Assembly: GCA_016748015.1 (NCBI GenBank)
Contig: JAAOMT010000445.1
Span: 369,947 to 433,946 of the forward strand
DNA: 64,000 bases
DNA from: Geosiphon pyriformis
Taxonomy: Eukaryota; Glomeromycota; Glomeromycetes; Archaeosporales; Geosiphonaceae
Direction of reading: 5' to 3'
Of this stretch, positions 20,465-32,590 are shown one piece after another; the stretch's first letter is position 1, and every line of letters begins with the position of its first letter. The position numbers and the translations under genes were made by a program. The notes under the pieces were generated by a model. It ran no database searches, was not told where the DNA came from, and saw only the letters and a program-made list of their open reading frames with translations.

Positions 20465-20600
20465 TGTTGTCCTGATTGGTCCGAGTGGCTGGTCACGTGT
20501 AGATAAAACATGATTCACACTTAGTTTAGATCATTTGTATAATGTATTGTACTAGGCAGTATTTGGATTTCACTCATTAAATGTTAATAAAAAAAAAAAA
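20465..20600 (+). repeat. LINE 3' UTR and A-rich tail
   Basis: Follows the stop of the best LINE copy. Contains GGTCCGAGTGGCTGGTCACG, a TTCACACTTAGTTTAGATC segment and a TTTCACTCATTAAATG end before an A run. Four other versions are in the window (16506, 17004, 18295, 50320), so this is the diagnostic end of the family. Confidence 0.8.
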
Positions 20601-20829
20601 CTAAGCTAAATTAAACTTATAAAAATAAACTTATTTAAAACAAATATTTTATACATAATTATAATTAAATTATTGTTAATAAAAACCAAATTAGCTAATT
20701 ATATAACAATATTATTTGTATTAAATTTAATATAAAAATTTGTTCTAATAAAATAAGATTCAAAAATTTTAAAATTAACAATAAACTTAAATAAAAACTT
20801 TAAAAAAAAAGTAAATATTTTGCAATTAA

Positions 20830-21560
20830 AAACCAAATAATTTAAAACTTAATACTTAAAACAATATTAATATTTAAAAATTTTTTATTAAATATAAAAT
20901 TTTTTTAATATATTAGTTTTAATAATAATAGTATTTAAATTAATCTTTAATTAAAAAATAACACTTGCATATTTTAAGCACTAATTAAATTTAATAGTAT
21001 AAAAAATAAAACAAGTTTAATATTTACTTAAAAACTATATAGTTAAAAAAAAATAACCAATTTGGTTTTAAAAATATTATATAAAATAATAACTTATCTT
21101 TAATTAAGCACAGAAAAAATTTTAATATTATTTTTTTATTAAAACTAATTAGCAAGTAAAAATAATTATAACAGCAATATAAGTTTTAAAATAAACAATA
21201 GCATATTATTAAATATTAGTAAATTTCAATTTAACATCAAAAATTTTACCAAAAACACTAAGAATATTTTTAAAATTATTAATTAATGCATTTTTAAAAA
21301 CATTTTTAAAAACATTTTATAAAACAATAACAATAAAAAAAATTAAATTCAAAAACTACCAAAAACTTAGCAATTTTAAAAATGTAAAAAAATTTAACAA
21401 GTTTAACTTGTAAAACAATATTTAAAAAAACTAAATTACAAATTTTATATAGAATAGTTTAATATTATTTTTAAAACCCAATTTTATATTAATAAAACTA
21501 TATACAAACTAAAAAACAGTCTTAATATAAGCCAATTTAATTTTGAAAAATATATTGAAT
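20830..21560. repeat. old dispersed AT-rich repeat, copy 1
   Basis: Aligns in the same orientation with about 62570-63235 over roughly 700 bases. Shared blocks include one near 20940 with 62660, a CATATTATTAAATATTAGTAAA-like block near 21200, and an easily seen block at 21430-21545 with 63085-63225. No ends, coding frame or family could be recognised. Confidence 0.5.
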
Positions 21561-22340
21561 ATTAAAGAAAAACAATAATTAATTAAAGACCAACATATTA
21601 AATAACACAATCAAAAATTAATCCAAAACAAAATAGACTAATATTTTTTTATTGTTATTGTTTAAAACAAACAGCCAATTGCTGTTTATAATTATAAAGT
21701 AAAGCACTATAATTATTGTTAATATTACGAAACTAAAAAAAAACAGAAAAAATTAATGCTTTGGGTTTTTACAAAAGAAAAAATGGCTTTAAAACATAAA
21801 AATTAACACTAAAAACACCAAAAAAAAAATTTTTTACCATTTTAAAAGAGTTGTTATTAAATATAACAAAGATTTAAAAAGATTGCTTTTTGGTTGATTT
21901 GGCTTTTCTAGCTATTTAGACAATAGTAAAAAAAGAAAAGAAAAAGAAAGTAATTTAATTATTGGCTTCTTATTAAATAATTTGAAGCTTTTGAAAAAAA
22001 CAGAGACCACATCAAAATTACTTCAAATAAGTCTTTTTAAAAAAACTTTTAATTAAAGACAAAAATAGTGCTCTAAAACCAGTAAAAAATTGATTTATAA
22101 CAACTTTATTTAAGAGTAGTGTTTCCACAGTGTGTTATTAAGTGGTCTTAATAGTTGCAAGTACTTTACTGATAAAAATACTACTAGTTGCTTCAGGAAA
22201 ATAAAGAGGGTGCAAATTTTTTACTCTTTGCTCCAGTTGTGGTCATAACAATATGAGAGAAAAAGAGTTTTTAATTAGTAATCAATAATTTTTTAAAATA
22301 AACTAATTAATAAATAATTATTAAAAATAATCGCTGATAC
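21561..22340. other. intergenic sequence upstream of the MAPEG gene
   Basis: AT-rich, with A/G-rich tracts near 21920-21950 and a somewhat more complex stretch at 22110-22260. No gene or repeat family recognised. Confidence 0.5.
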
Positions 22341-22663
22341 TATCACTAACTCTCTGTATGGCAAAGCAAAAATAGGATCTCGAGCAACCAAAAGCAAAAA
22401 GAGGATCTCTTACTATTGATGTGCTACAATCGATAATGATATTTATTGATCGAGGATTTCCCTATCTAGTGCCACGATAGATAGAAACTTTTTATTTCCG
22501 CATGATGATTTCATATGTACATCATATTTGCTTAGAAATCCCAATATCACTGATCAAATTTAACATAAATAGAACAGTTATAAATTTTTTTCCATTCAAA
22601 ACCTACTGGACTTTTTTTAAGCTTTTTTAATTAAAAACTCTAAAACCCTTTTTAAAATAGAAA
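22341..22663 (+). promoter_or_regulatory. probable promoter region of the MAPEG gene
   Basis: Base composition becomes more balanced and CpG appears here, unlike the surrounding repeats. TATAAA at 22579-22584 lies 80 bases before the ATG. An inverted repeat CTATCT/AGATAG spans about 22472-22494, and ATCGATAATG/TTGATCGAG palindromic words lie just upstream. These are candidate control sites only. Confidence 0.4.
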
Positions 22664-23406
22664 ATGGCTTTCGGGAACGATGATTCAACACTACAGTTTG
22701 CTACCGTGTTCATAATGTTCTTATTATGGTTCTTAACACTAATACCAGTTCGTATAGCGCAGTCACGCATGCAGGATGGCTTGGATAATGCAAACCCGAG
22801 AGACCAGTATCGAAAATTGGTAAGTGGGAATAAAAGATCTGTTTTTTAAATTTAGAAGTAGAATATTTAAAGATGAAAGAATTTTTAAGATTGTATTTTT
22901 TTTGGATAATGGCCAAATGTAAATTATAAACAATTTAAACAATCTAAACTCTATGAAAAAGTTCTACTTTTTTCTAGATAGTTAATTCCTTTTTATCTCT
23001 TTTCTGACTTGTCCTATTTATTTTTTCTAAAAGCCAGCCTGGGGTCAACGCGCAGTAGCCGTAACAAATAATACCTTTGAAGCATTCTGTTTCTTCTCTG
23101 TTGCTGTATTCACACATGCTTTTTCGGGGCCGCGAAGCATGAGTGTTGTTCATGCTGTAGATGCATTTTGTATCTTGTTCATTGTGATAAGAGTGGTAAG
23201 TGATGATAGAAATGAAAATGATATTTTATTATATTAGGAAAACGGGAAGTTTAATTCTATTAATATTTTAATTAATTGCATATATATTTTATTCTCTATA
23301 GATATACCCATTCTTCTACTATTATAATCTCCCGACATTAAGAAGTTCGGTATGGTCAACTGGGATGTTGTGTATTTTTGCAATATTTCTCTTAGCTTTT
23401 ATATAA
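22664..23406 (+). CDS. MAPEG-family membrane protein (three exons, 140 aa)
   Basis: Exons 22664-22819, 23034-23195 and 23302-23406 join in phase 0 to 140 codons. MAPEG proteins are small membrane enzymes of eicosanoid and glutathione metabolism (microsomal glutathione transferases and relatives). Evidence is the length, four hydrophobic segments (about residues 11-30, 67-84, 91-113, 122-139) and the block RAVAVTNNTFEAF (58-70), which resembles the conserved Arg-Ala...Asn...Glu-Ala-Phe signature of the family, closer to the bacterial-type MAPEG group. The first ATG is followed directly by the first membrane segment. Both donors are GTAAGT and both acceptors end in AG. CpG-rich relative to its surroundings. 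The exact substrate cannot be told; it could be an unassigned MAPEG homologue. Confidence 0.88.
22820..23033 (+). other. intron 1 of the MAPEG gene
   Basis: 214 bases, GTAAGT donor, AAG acceptor, with CTGAC near 23004-23008 as a likely branch site and a T-rich tract before the acceptor. Removing it keeps the frame (Leu52 to Pro53). Confidence 0.85.
23196..23301 (+). other. intron 2 of the MAPEG gene
   Basis: 106 bases, GTAAGT donor, TATAG acceptor, with TTAATT-type candidate branch sites near 23270. Removing it joins Val106 to Ile107 in frame. Confidence 0.85.
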
Positions 23407-24470
23407 TTCTAACGGAGATTAAGGCTATATAACTGGTTTACTTTTATAATAATTTCGTATTAGAACATATTAATAACAAGGTGTTTTTTAATTAGCAGTT
23501 ATTCTACATTAAATTAAATAAATTGAAATATTTGTAAAAGCTTATTTAAATGAAATGTTTTTATATAATTAATAGTCTATTAGGTAAGATCGTCAAATTC
23601 AATATGCGAATACATTTATAGGAAATAATCATCAAAAAGTGTAATTGGTCGAGAATTCGTCTTAACAGATTTAACAGTTATAGTGTAAGTTTCAATTTTA
23701 TAATTGTAATCAATTAAACTGAATTTGTTTTTTAAATTATTTTTGCATATGTTAAAAAATTTAAAAAAATATTGTATTTACTAATAAAATTGTTTAAGTT
23801 AAAATACAATATAAACTGAGCTTATAATTATTGGTTTATTTAATTAAAAAATTTGTTTAATAATAATAATAATTAGAAAAGTAAAAAAAACTTTTTTTCT
23901 TTCAGTAAAAGTTTTTTTCAAACAATTAACTAAGATTAGTTTTAATGTAATTATTATTATTATAAAAAGTTCAAAAACTTTTAACAACAAATTAATAGCA
24001 AAATTATCTTACTTTTTTTCTTTAAAGTTTGTTTTTTATAAAAAAATAAAATATTAATTTTATTTAGTTTTTTTGATATTATACCAACTTTATTACAACT
24101 ATACAATTATAATATTTAATTTAAATTTAGTTATAAACAATAAATTTTTTTTTATTTAAATAATAACAATATTAATATATTTATTAAAACTGGTTTTGAT
24201 TAAAATATAATTAAATTACTTAATATATTAAGTTTTAGTTAATTTTTACTGGTTTTAAAAACAAAGCAAATTATATTTTTATATATATTTTAATTAACTA
24301 ATTAGATTATTTATAATAATTATTTAATATTAAAAATTAGTAAAATTAAATAAAAAAAACTCTTTATTTTGTTAATTTTCTGATTATAATAAAAACATAA
24401 AATTGTCAAAAAAATAGCTTTTTCTATTCTTTTTTACTTTAAGTTATTTTTTTTAATCTACTTCTTTTTG
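23407..24470. other. AT-rich sequence downstream of the MAPEG gene
   Basis: AATAAA near 23517 could serve 3'-end formation. The remainder is A/T-rich with no supported gene or recognisable repeat up to the start of the LINE. Confidence 0.5.
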
Positions 24471-25363
24471 TTGTAATAAAACTGACAAGCTTGTCTATTA
24501 GTGGTTTAGATTCTGATTTGGCTGGTTTGAAGATCTGCTTAAGCACAAAAAAAAAGTATATAGAAAGTGTCTACTCTTGCAATATATTTTACAAAAAACT
24601 GAAAAAACCTAAAGCTAATAGTGTTATAGTTGACTTTTTTGCTGACTTTATAAGTTTAAAAGATATTAAAAGCTCTGATGTTAAATCTGTAGTGTTTTGA
24701 AAAAGTAATATTAATAATATTACAAATAGTATTAGTAATCTTTTAGATATAGAGAATATAAAAAACATAATTGTAGAGAAAACCAGTTATGTAAATTTTA
24801 ATACTTTTGTAAGCATTGAAAATATAAATAAAACTATGCCAAAAAAAACTTACATTTGAACATATATATTAGGTTATCTATTAAAAGCTTTAATATTTGA
24901 TAATATAAATAATAATAATAATGTTTTGGTTCTTTTATTTTCCAAGTTTGCTGGTTTTAAGTAGCTTTTTTTAGTCAAATTACATGTTCTGAAAAAGTGA
25001 AGTTTTGAGCCTATTAAATTTTTTGTATTAAACATCAAATTATTTACTATATTTAACAAAACCAATAGTAATAAATTAATTACAATTAAAAAAATTTTCT
25101 ATTGTATTAATAGTTTTAAAAGAATGTTTACTTCTTTAAAATTTTCAGAGATTATTAAGTCATCTTTCATACTTAAATTAAGTTTAAAAAAGACTAGGAA
25201 ATTGGCTGTTAGTGAGAAAATTTTGGTTAATGTTGATGTTAAAAAAACAAACAGTCATATAAATTGAAAAGTAATTGTTAAAAAAATTCCAATTGATTTT
25301 TCCAAATTAGCTGTGAAGTCAGTGTTTTTTAAATTTGATAAGATTGTTTCAATTAAAATACAG
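24471..25363 (+). pseudogene. LINE (L5) piece 1: ORF1 N-terminal part
   Basis: From about 24491 one frame can be followed with scattered stops (SISGLDSDLAGLKICLSTKK at the start, then Lys/Ser/Ile-rich protein). It ends at VSIKIQ where LTR-A (25364) cuts in, and the text resumes across the insertion at 26263 with LIGLWQKALIKF. This fits ORF1 of a two-ORF non-LTR retrotransposon. Its 5' end is set only approximately, where the protein-like frame begins. Confidence 0.65.
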
Positions 25364-26262
25364 TATTATAGGTAATTATTTGGAGTCTTAGATTAAATAA
25401 CAAACCCGTAACTTGGTGCTTAATAGCTGATTTTGTTAGTAAGTATCTAAAGGGTTTTGGTTGTTTGAAGGGTTTTGGTTGAGTTCTTTGTATAATGAAC
25501 AGAGAGTTAAGTGTTGTTTTTCTTTATTAATGTTTCTAGTATCAACTCTTAGATTAGTGTGTTTTGTTATTTGTTACTTTCTAGAATCACAATTCTGTCA
25601 ATTTTTTTCTTAGTGTGGTGGCCAGCAATCTTCTGGTAAGTTGTCTTTAAATCTGAATGTCTATTCTTATTCCTGAGTCTTTTATCAATGTTATATCTTA
25701 ATGTTAGTAACTCAGTACTTAATCTTTAATCAATTAGTATACAACAATAAAAGAAAGAAAATAAAATAAAGAAAATAAGCCAAAACAATAAAAGTTAATA
25801 TCCTATCAATAGCCATAATTAAGAGCTATTGTTCTTATATAGTTAGGTATCAGCAGTTATCAACATAAAGCATTGATAGTTTAAAGTTTGATGAATATTT
25901 TTTAATCAAATAATAACAACATGAATTAGATGTAGATAAGTATTTTATTAATAATTTAATGATTTTATCTCAGCAAATATGAACTATTCTTGAAGTGATT
26001 AGAGACTAGATAGAAAACAAAGTTCAAACTAAGAAGTCTGTCTTTTTTGCTTTTAATGCTACTGTTATATATATATATTTGAGATTTCTCAATTTCTCAA
26101 TTCTTTTTACTAAGAATTCTGCAATTTCTCATATAAAAATTTTGTAATTTCTGAAATTTTTTAATTTCTTTATGAAGAATCCTAGAATTTCATATTTTAT
26201 TATATTTATTTCTGATTGATTAATATATATATTACTATAATTTTTATATTTTATAAGTAACA
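25364..26262 (-). mobile_element. solo LTR of family A, minus strand, in LINE L5
   Basis: Reads as the reverse complement of LTR-A: TATTAT at the left (GTAACA end, decayed) and GTAACA at 26257-26262 (the TGTTAC start). The hairpin and CTCTGTTCATTATACAAAGA-like regions are recognisable at about 25480-25510 and 25810-25880. It carries AATTTCTCAATTC-type repeats (26090-26200), so it belongs to the A5-like subfamily. A 4-base duplication ACAG flanks it at 25360-25363 and 26263-26266. No internal region remains, as after LTR-LTR recombination. Confidence 0.9.
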
Positions 26263-28981
26263 ACAGTTGATTGGTCTTTGGCAAAAAGCTCTAATAAAGT
26301 TTAAATCATCAGATGTTGTTAATATAGTTGTTTCCAAATAGTTAGTTTTTATGAATAAGAATTCTGTGTATATGGTTTTAGCAATTAATAATAAATAATT
26401 GTGAGTATCAAAAAATTTTTATTAAGCTTTGTTGTATACTTTGCCAATTAGCACTACTGTTTATAATCTTTCTGGTTTGTTAGAATTATATGGTGAGAAA
26501 ACTTGCTTTATTGGTTATAATTTTAGTTTATATGTACATAACAGATATGTTATAGTTTGTTTTGTTAATAAAGCATTCAAAAAAGCTGTTATTGGTTTTA
26601 TTCTAATTTTTAAGAATGTAAATTTGCATTGGGCTGGCCTCTTTTTGGTCTGTTATGCTTAATATAAACAATTTGGTTATGTTTCTGGTATGTGTTTAGT
26701 AGATGAATATTTGAATAGACACAGTAAATAAGTAGTTAATTATCAAAATCAGATTTATTTAGTAAACATATATAAAAAACAGACACTAATTGCTCATTTA
26801 ATTTCATTTGATAGAAAAATTTGGGCTTAAATTGTTGGTAGTTTTACTTCTTATATAGTATTTTTAGTTTTTTTTAATGCTGATCTATCTTTAAATATTA
26901 AATTTTTCTTGTTGGTTTTTTTGAATAATAGATTTATTACTTGTGAACACAGTCTTACCAGTTTTACAAAGCAAGTTAACAAGCTGACTAAGAGATTGAA
27001 TGCATTTGGGTCAATAGTTTCTCAGTTTAGCCCTAAATATTAACTATTGATAACTTTTTTATTACAGAATCAAGAAATAAATATAGTAATTAATAAAAAT
27101 TTAGGTGCAGCTACTAGTGATGAGACTGTTGTAAAAGCAATGTCTGTGAATTTATTGGTGGTTTCTAAATTGGAAAACAGCTTGATGAGTTTCTTAAATA
27201 TGGTTATAAGCTTTTTAGCCAAAGTTGATAATTTTGTTATGAGGTTTTGGTCTTATTTTTCTCAATAACAGACCTGGTTTAAAAGATTGCTATATGTAAT
27301 GTTCAGGATATTAATGTTTTTGCCAAGTATAAAGACATTGTTTATTGGTATATAAAATTAAAGAATATGATTTTAATCATTATAGAAACTAAATTAAGAT
27401 TTAGCATTAGACTGTAGATTATAAATAAGTTTAATAGAGTTTCGATTTTTATTTTTGGTTTAAATATTGGTTTTCTTTGTGCTGACATGACTGTAATTAT
27501 AAACAGTTCTTTGGTTTAACATGTTTCTAAAATAGATAAAATTCTGAGTTATTTAATTTCAATATAATTTTTGTTTAAAGACAAGTTTTTAATTATAATT
27601 TTAAGTTTATATGCTGGGACATCTGCTGATATGTGGTTTGATTAGACTTTTAATATTAACTCTGCTATTTTTAAAGCTGTTAATTTTAACTTTTTTGTGG
27701 TTTTAGGTGGTAATTTTAACAAGAATAATTTTAAGAAAAGTGCTTAGATATAGACTTAGTTAATTTATTCAAAAGACACTTTTTGGCAAAAATTCTTACT
27801 TAAAATAATTTCAAAAGTGCCATAAAGATTATTGACTATGTCTTTGTTAATAAAATTCTATTGTTAACAGTTATAATACAAAAAGTTAGCATTGTATCTG
27901 AGTTTTTTGATACAAATTATAATATAATTATAGTTTTAATTGACTTGAAAGAACTTTTAAATGCACATCTGAACAGTATTTGCAAGCAAGCAAGCAAACA
28001 AAAATTGGTAAAAATTTAATATTAAGAGTGCAGATGATATCAAATAAACCTATTTTAAGAAATGTGTTTCAACCAAACTATTATTAATACTAGATAGATT
28101 TGTAGATGTAAAGACTTTTAACAAATTAGACAACATATAAAAGATTTTGAGGAGAGTAATAATAAACTCAACAGATGCTTCTTTTTTTAAACATTAGTTC
28201 AGTGTTTTTGAGTGCTCAAAGAATAAACAGTCTTTAAGATTTCTTGGTCTGAAGTTACTGGTTGTCAAGATTATAAAGAGATTAAGCACAGACAACAAAT
28301 TTGAATATGATTGTCTCCTTACAAAATGGTCAATGTTTGATAATAGAAAGGCTTTCAAATTTAACATTTTGGTTTGGAATAGTACAAATTCAGTAGATGC
28401 TATTAAATATTTGTTATTGGTTAAAAAAAGTACAGAAAGTTCAAATATCATAAATTAAAAATTGCCAGAAATTTAGTTATCAAAAAAGTGATTGAAAAGC
28501 AAATGAAAAACTTTAGTTTTGACAAGAAAAACATGATAAAAAGTGTTCTAGATTGGTTATTTTGTAAAATGGTTTTGAATTATTTGGTAATTAAAGAAAA
28601 GTTGGTTTTAGATTCAGAGGAGATAAAGCTTAAAGTTGATGAAATTATAATAGATTAGACAAAGAAATACAAAGTGTTTTTAATGCTGCTTATTATTTAA
28701 TTTTGACAATATACATCATTGGATTATGTAAAAAAAATGTTTTTTCTAAGGTTATAAATAAACTTAGTATGCATAAATTGATTATAATAATTGATAGACT
28801 GCCTAATAACAAAACAGCTAATTTGTTAGGCATATTAATGAACTTTAAAAGCATTATGGAAATAAGATGTTAAATTGCTTATTATGTTTGTTAAATTTTT
28901 GTTTAATACTTGAAAATATCTTAACTCTTTGAAAAAAAACATGGGTTTAATGATTTCTAAACTATATAATAAGGTAAACAT
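26263..28981 (+). pseudogene. LINE (L5) piece 2: ORF1 end, endonuclease, start of RT
   Basis: ORF1 continues (QKALIKF onward). It includes a decayed CCHC-like knuckle near 26645-26690 (CYA...FGYVSGMC) and a coiled-coil-like stretch near 26950-27030 (VNKLTKRLNAFGS). From about 27300 to 27760 the frame resembles an AP-type endonuclease (IIIETKLRF near 27375, LGGNFNKNNF near 27704), the nuclease that nicks the target. A long linker follows (27800-28850), reaching a segment just before the RT core (KTWV near 28935). All frames are heavily interrupted. It stops at element B (28982). Confidence 0.65.
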
Positions 28982-29920
28982 TGTTATCAGTAGAATTTTA
29001 GTTATTAATTAACATAAAATTACCTTTATAATTTTTATTATTAATTAGTATATATTATTATCATTGTAATTATTATTTATTATTTAAGCAAATTATTAAA
29101 TATTATCATTTAATTAATAACCTGATTTGTACTATAGAAATTAAGATGATTAAATTACACAATACTCTGAATTATTTAATATTTAAAAATTCGCCAAAAT
29201 TAGTAAAAATTGGCCGAAATAATTAATAGTTTGTAAAAATAACTTGTAATTTGCTGAAATTGTAACAAAAGAAAAAAGTGCAATTCAAAGACTAGTATTA
29301 TAACAAGTTGTATAAAAAAAAAGCTTTTCTCTTCAAAAAATGTATCTTATTATAGTATTTTACTTTAGATATCTTAATTAGAACAAATTATCTTTTACAT
29401 ATCTCAAATAAAAAAAAATTAAAATATTTGAAAACCAAATCTTTTAAATTATTACACTTGAAATTCTCTTAATACAACCAATATTTTGAAATTAATTAGC
29501 TACCAATTTCAGTAATCTGTTAGTAACTTTAGGCCTGGATAAAAAATGTTTCTCTTGACAAAATTTTATTTTTTTTGCATTTATTTTATTTTTTTTTATT
29601 TTTTTATTATAATTATTAGAATAGCTTACAGACAAGATTTCTGTAAAAAAATTGAATTTCACAGCAAAGTAATTACATATTGTAGTGAGCTTCCAGATAA
29701 ACAATTCCTAAGAAAAAATTGACATTACTATGACATAACTATACAAAATAAATGGCATAGAATTGGCTCTTTTACTTATAAGCCCAGCAGTTCAAATTAT
29801 AAGAAATAATTTGAAGATAAATTCAGTTATTAGAGGTTTACTTGCTTCCAAAAAATGTGAATTTACAACAAATAGGCATTAAAAACATTTAAAAAAAGAG
29901 ACCAAAAATCTTCAATAATA
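28982..29920 (+). repeat. 5' LTR of element B
   Basis: TGTTATCAGTAGAATTTTAG start and TAATA end (TAACA with C to T), followed at 29923 by the TGG of the primer-binding site. A TATAAAAA box lies near 29311, downstream of imperfect repeats of an AATTNGCCGAAAT-type unit (about 29189-29262). Matches 37885-38850 throughout. Confidence 0.9.
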
Positions 29921-29922
29921 TT

Positions 29923-29939
29923 TGGTGCTTTTTCACAAA
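29923..29939 (+). other. primer-binding site of element B
   Basis: TGGTGCTTTTTCACAAA begins two bases after the LTR, the same spacing and first six bases as in family A. The two families probably use the same or a related tRNA primer. Confidence 0.7.
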
Positions 29940-30679
29940 AATAATACAGCAACAATAACTTTAAAGTAACAATTATACCAAACACAACAACTTTAAAGTA
30001 TTATTGGTCAATTTATATTTACTGTAAACAAAGATTTAACATCTAAGATGGAATTAAAATTCTTAAGAAAACATTATACCAATACATTAAAAATCACATC
30101 AACAATTATTTTTTTGGAAATTACAATATTTTAGAAGTTAGAAGCAACTTCTACAAAAATTTATTGCATTATTCTTACTTGAGAGCTGAAAATTTTAACA
30201 GTAAAACACTTGATACCTACTTTTACAAACTCAACTTTAATATTATCTAGTATTATGAAGAAAAATACCCAGTATAGTCTAAATACTTTTTTGACTTTAA
30301 ATCAAAACCAGAAAATAGTAACAGCAAAAAGCAGAAAAAAAAACATTGTAAATTAGCCATACAACTCACAACATACCAAAAACAACTGCTAAACACTTAC
30401 AAATATCTAAACAAGAAATTAGTATCAAATTACCACTTTTTATTAGACTATTTCCAATTTTACTTGCTTAATCACAATCACCAAATTTATTTCTTATTTA
30501 ATTTTCAAGACCAAAAGATTTTACATTACCAAAAAGTCTTATTCAATGACTAGAATCTATATTTACTAGCACCAATCTTTTTGATTATCTAGCAGAAAAC
30601 TCAAGCAATTGCTCTAATAATAATAAAAACATTTCTGAATTTATAGAGAAAAAAACTGGTAAAAACAAAAATACAGAAG

Positions 30680-31800
30680 ACATGACAGTCACTTATATTG
30701 CAAAAATTACTGAATTTACAGAAGAAAATGCTGACACTAGTTTTCAGGAATGGCTTAACAAAGTTCAGAAAATAGAAAATGTAAATGAATAAAATACAGC
30801 AAAAATGCTAAAAGCAATCTCATACTTCTTCCAAAAAACAGCAAAAAAATGTTTTAAAAACTTGGCCAACTCTTTTGAAAACTGGCAAGCATTCAAAAAT
30901 GCTTTTTTAAAATAATTTACTAACAACAACACTTTAATTACTTTCCAAAATTACTTCTGCAATATCAAACAAAAATTATCTAAAACTGTTATAATCTATT
31001 TTAGAAAATTCAACAAACTTTTCAAATGAATTTGACAATTGAATACCAATAACTACTACTCTAATGCCCAGATTTTGGATCAGTTTATAGCAAAATTGAA
31101 AGATAAATTAATTAAGAAAGTTTATTTTCATGCTTTAACAGACTTAACTACAGCCATTTAACATATAAAAAACTATAAAATAGCTATAAAAGAAACAAAT
31201 TGTACAAAGCTTGTAAATTTTGCTATAAAAAAAACCAGTTCAGTAGCCAAAGAGAAAATTGTCCAACTCACAAAAAAAGTTAAAAATTATTTTACCAATT
31301 AACAACAGCAACAACCACAAAGATATTAACCATCCCAATGATGCAATCAAAACAATTACTTTTCACCATCCAACAACCAATTACAAAGCTGTTACTATTG
31401 TAGAATTTCAGGACATTGGAAATAAGATTGCAGAAAATTACAATAAAACTAATAAAACAGAAGTAATTAATATTATCTCCAACCTTAACAATTCTATTAT
31501 CAACCTCTATTACAAACTTATTATTCACCAAGACTACAAAATTAAAACAGTTACTATCAATCTGCTTTACAACCAATACAGCAGCAATATTAGCAATCTC
31601 TGCCAATTCAGCAATATTAACTACTACTCACTCAACAATATTAAGTATCTGCTTGAAAATCAGTTCAACAAAACCAATTTTTATCTCAAAATTACTTTCA
31701 AAGTAACAACCACAGAATCAACTTAAACAACTAGTTTGTTTCCCAAAATTCTGGTCAGTAAAAACCTAATTACTACTATACTTAACCCAGTTATTTAACA
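30680..31800 (+). pseudogene. Gag of element B
   Basis: A Gag core is readable from about 30680 (FQEWLNKVQKIENV, then FENWQAFKNAFLK), with a TAA for Gln or Trp here and there. The zinc knuckle is intact in its ligands near 31394-31436 (CYYC, His, Cys; CX2CX4HX4C), but a stop lies within it. A Gln/Asn/Tyr-rich tail follows to about 31730. An open frame at 31259-31726 overlaps this region in another phase and is probably a by-product of the low-complexity tail. The sequence before 30680 (29940-30680) is likely an N-terminal extension or leader like that of family A; it cannot be read reliably. Confidence 0.65.
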
Positions 31801-32590
31801 ATGCCCAAAAAATTAGATTTTTAACAAACTATATTTTCTGAAGGTAAAACTGTAGTACCAAGATCAAATCTTTCCAACAATATTATCTTACCAGCCTAAA
31901 TTGCCCAAAATGCCAATCTCTCAAATATCTTTTCATTTGAGTTTGAAGCCAATGAATTACCATTTTTGCTTAGTAATACAGTAGTCAATAAACAAAAAGC
32001 AATTACAGTTATATATATCAAAGCTGAAGTAAAAGAAAAACAAATCTGTTTAATTTTAGATAATAGATTTGCCAGAAATATTATCATCTACTAGTTAATA
32101 CAACAGCTTTAACAAACTGTTAACAGGCCTGCCCAGGCAGTTATTGTTATAGTAGATAATATGAAAAAAACTCCAGTAAGAAAAATTGACAATTTTTTCT
32201 TTACTATTGATAAAATTATCATTTCAATTAAAGTTTTTGTCATATATGTACTTCAATACTAAGCTTTTGTCAAAAACATTTGGCTTTTTAAGGCCAATGC
32301 AAAATTAGACTGAGAAACACAAAAATTAAAAATTTTATATCAAAAACAATATATTTAAGTACTGGTTACATGTAGTACTTTTAATAAACAATCTAAAAAA
32401 GCCCCAGTATTCAAATTTGAAGAAGAGAAAGAAATGCCAATTACTAAAACATACATAGTTTTTGGAGCAATATTTAATTAGACTAAAAAAACAAAATAAG
32501 AAATCTTTAAGGAAACCAAAAAATAAAATATAGTTAAATATTTTACACCAAAACTATGAAAACAACTATTTTATATTTTACTTAAATATA
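31800..32590 (+). pseudogene. aspartic protease of element B
   Basis: Reads like the family A protease. A lead-in (VIYIKAEVKEKQICLI) precedes the catalytic triad at 32059-32067, which is Asp-Asn-Arg in place of Asp-Ser-Gly. Later there is the flap region (FFFTIDKIIISIKV, about 32200) and an acidic FKFEEEKE (about 32410). Several TAA stops. The protease cannot be active. Confidence 0.7.

Noticed and set aside
20478-20500. tRNA gene in the LINE 3' UTR
   Set aside because: Only a box A-like word is present; no cloverleaf and no box B.
28978-28981. Target duplication for element B
   Set aside because: ACAT and TTAA share no alignment that a few transitions would explain.
31292-31606. Val/Asn-rich minus-strand frame of 104 codons
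   Set aside because: Antisense to the Gln/Asn-rich Gag tail of element B; low-complexity by-product.
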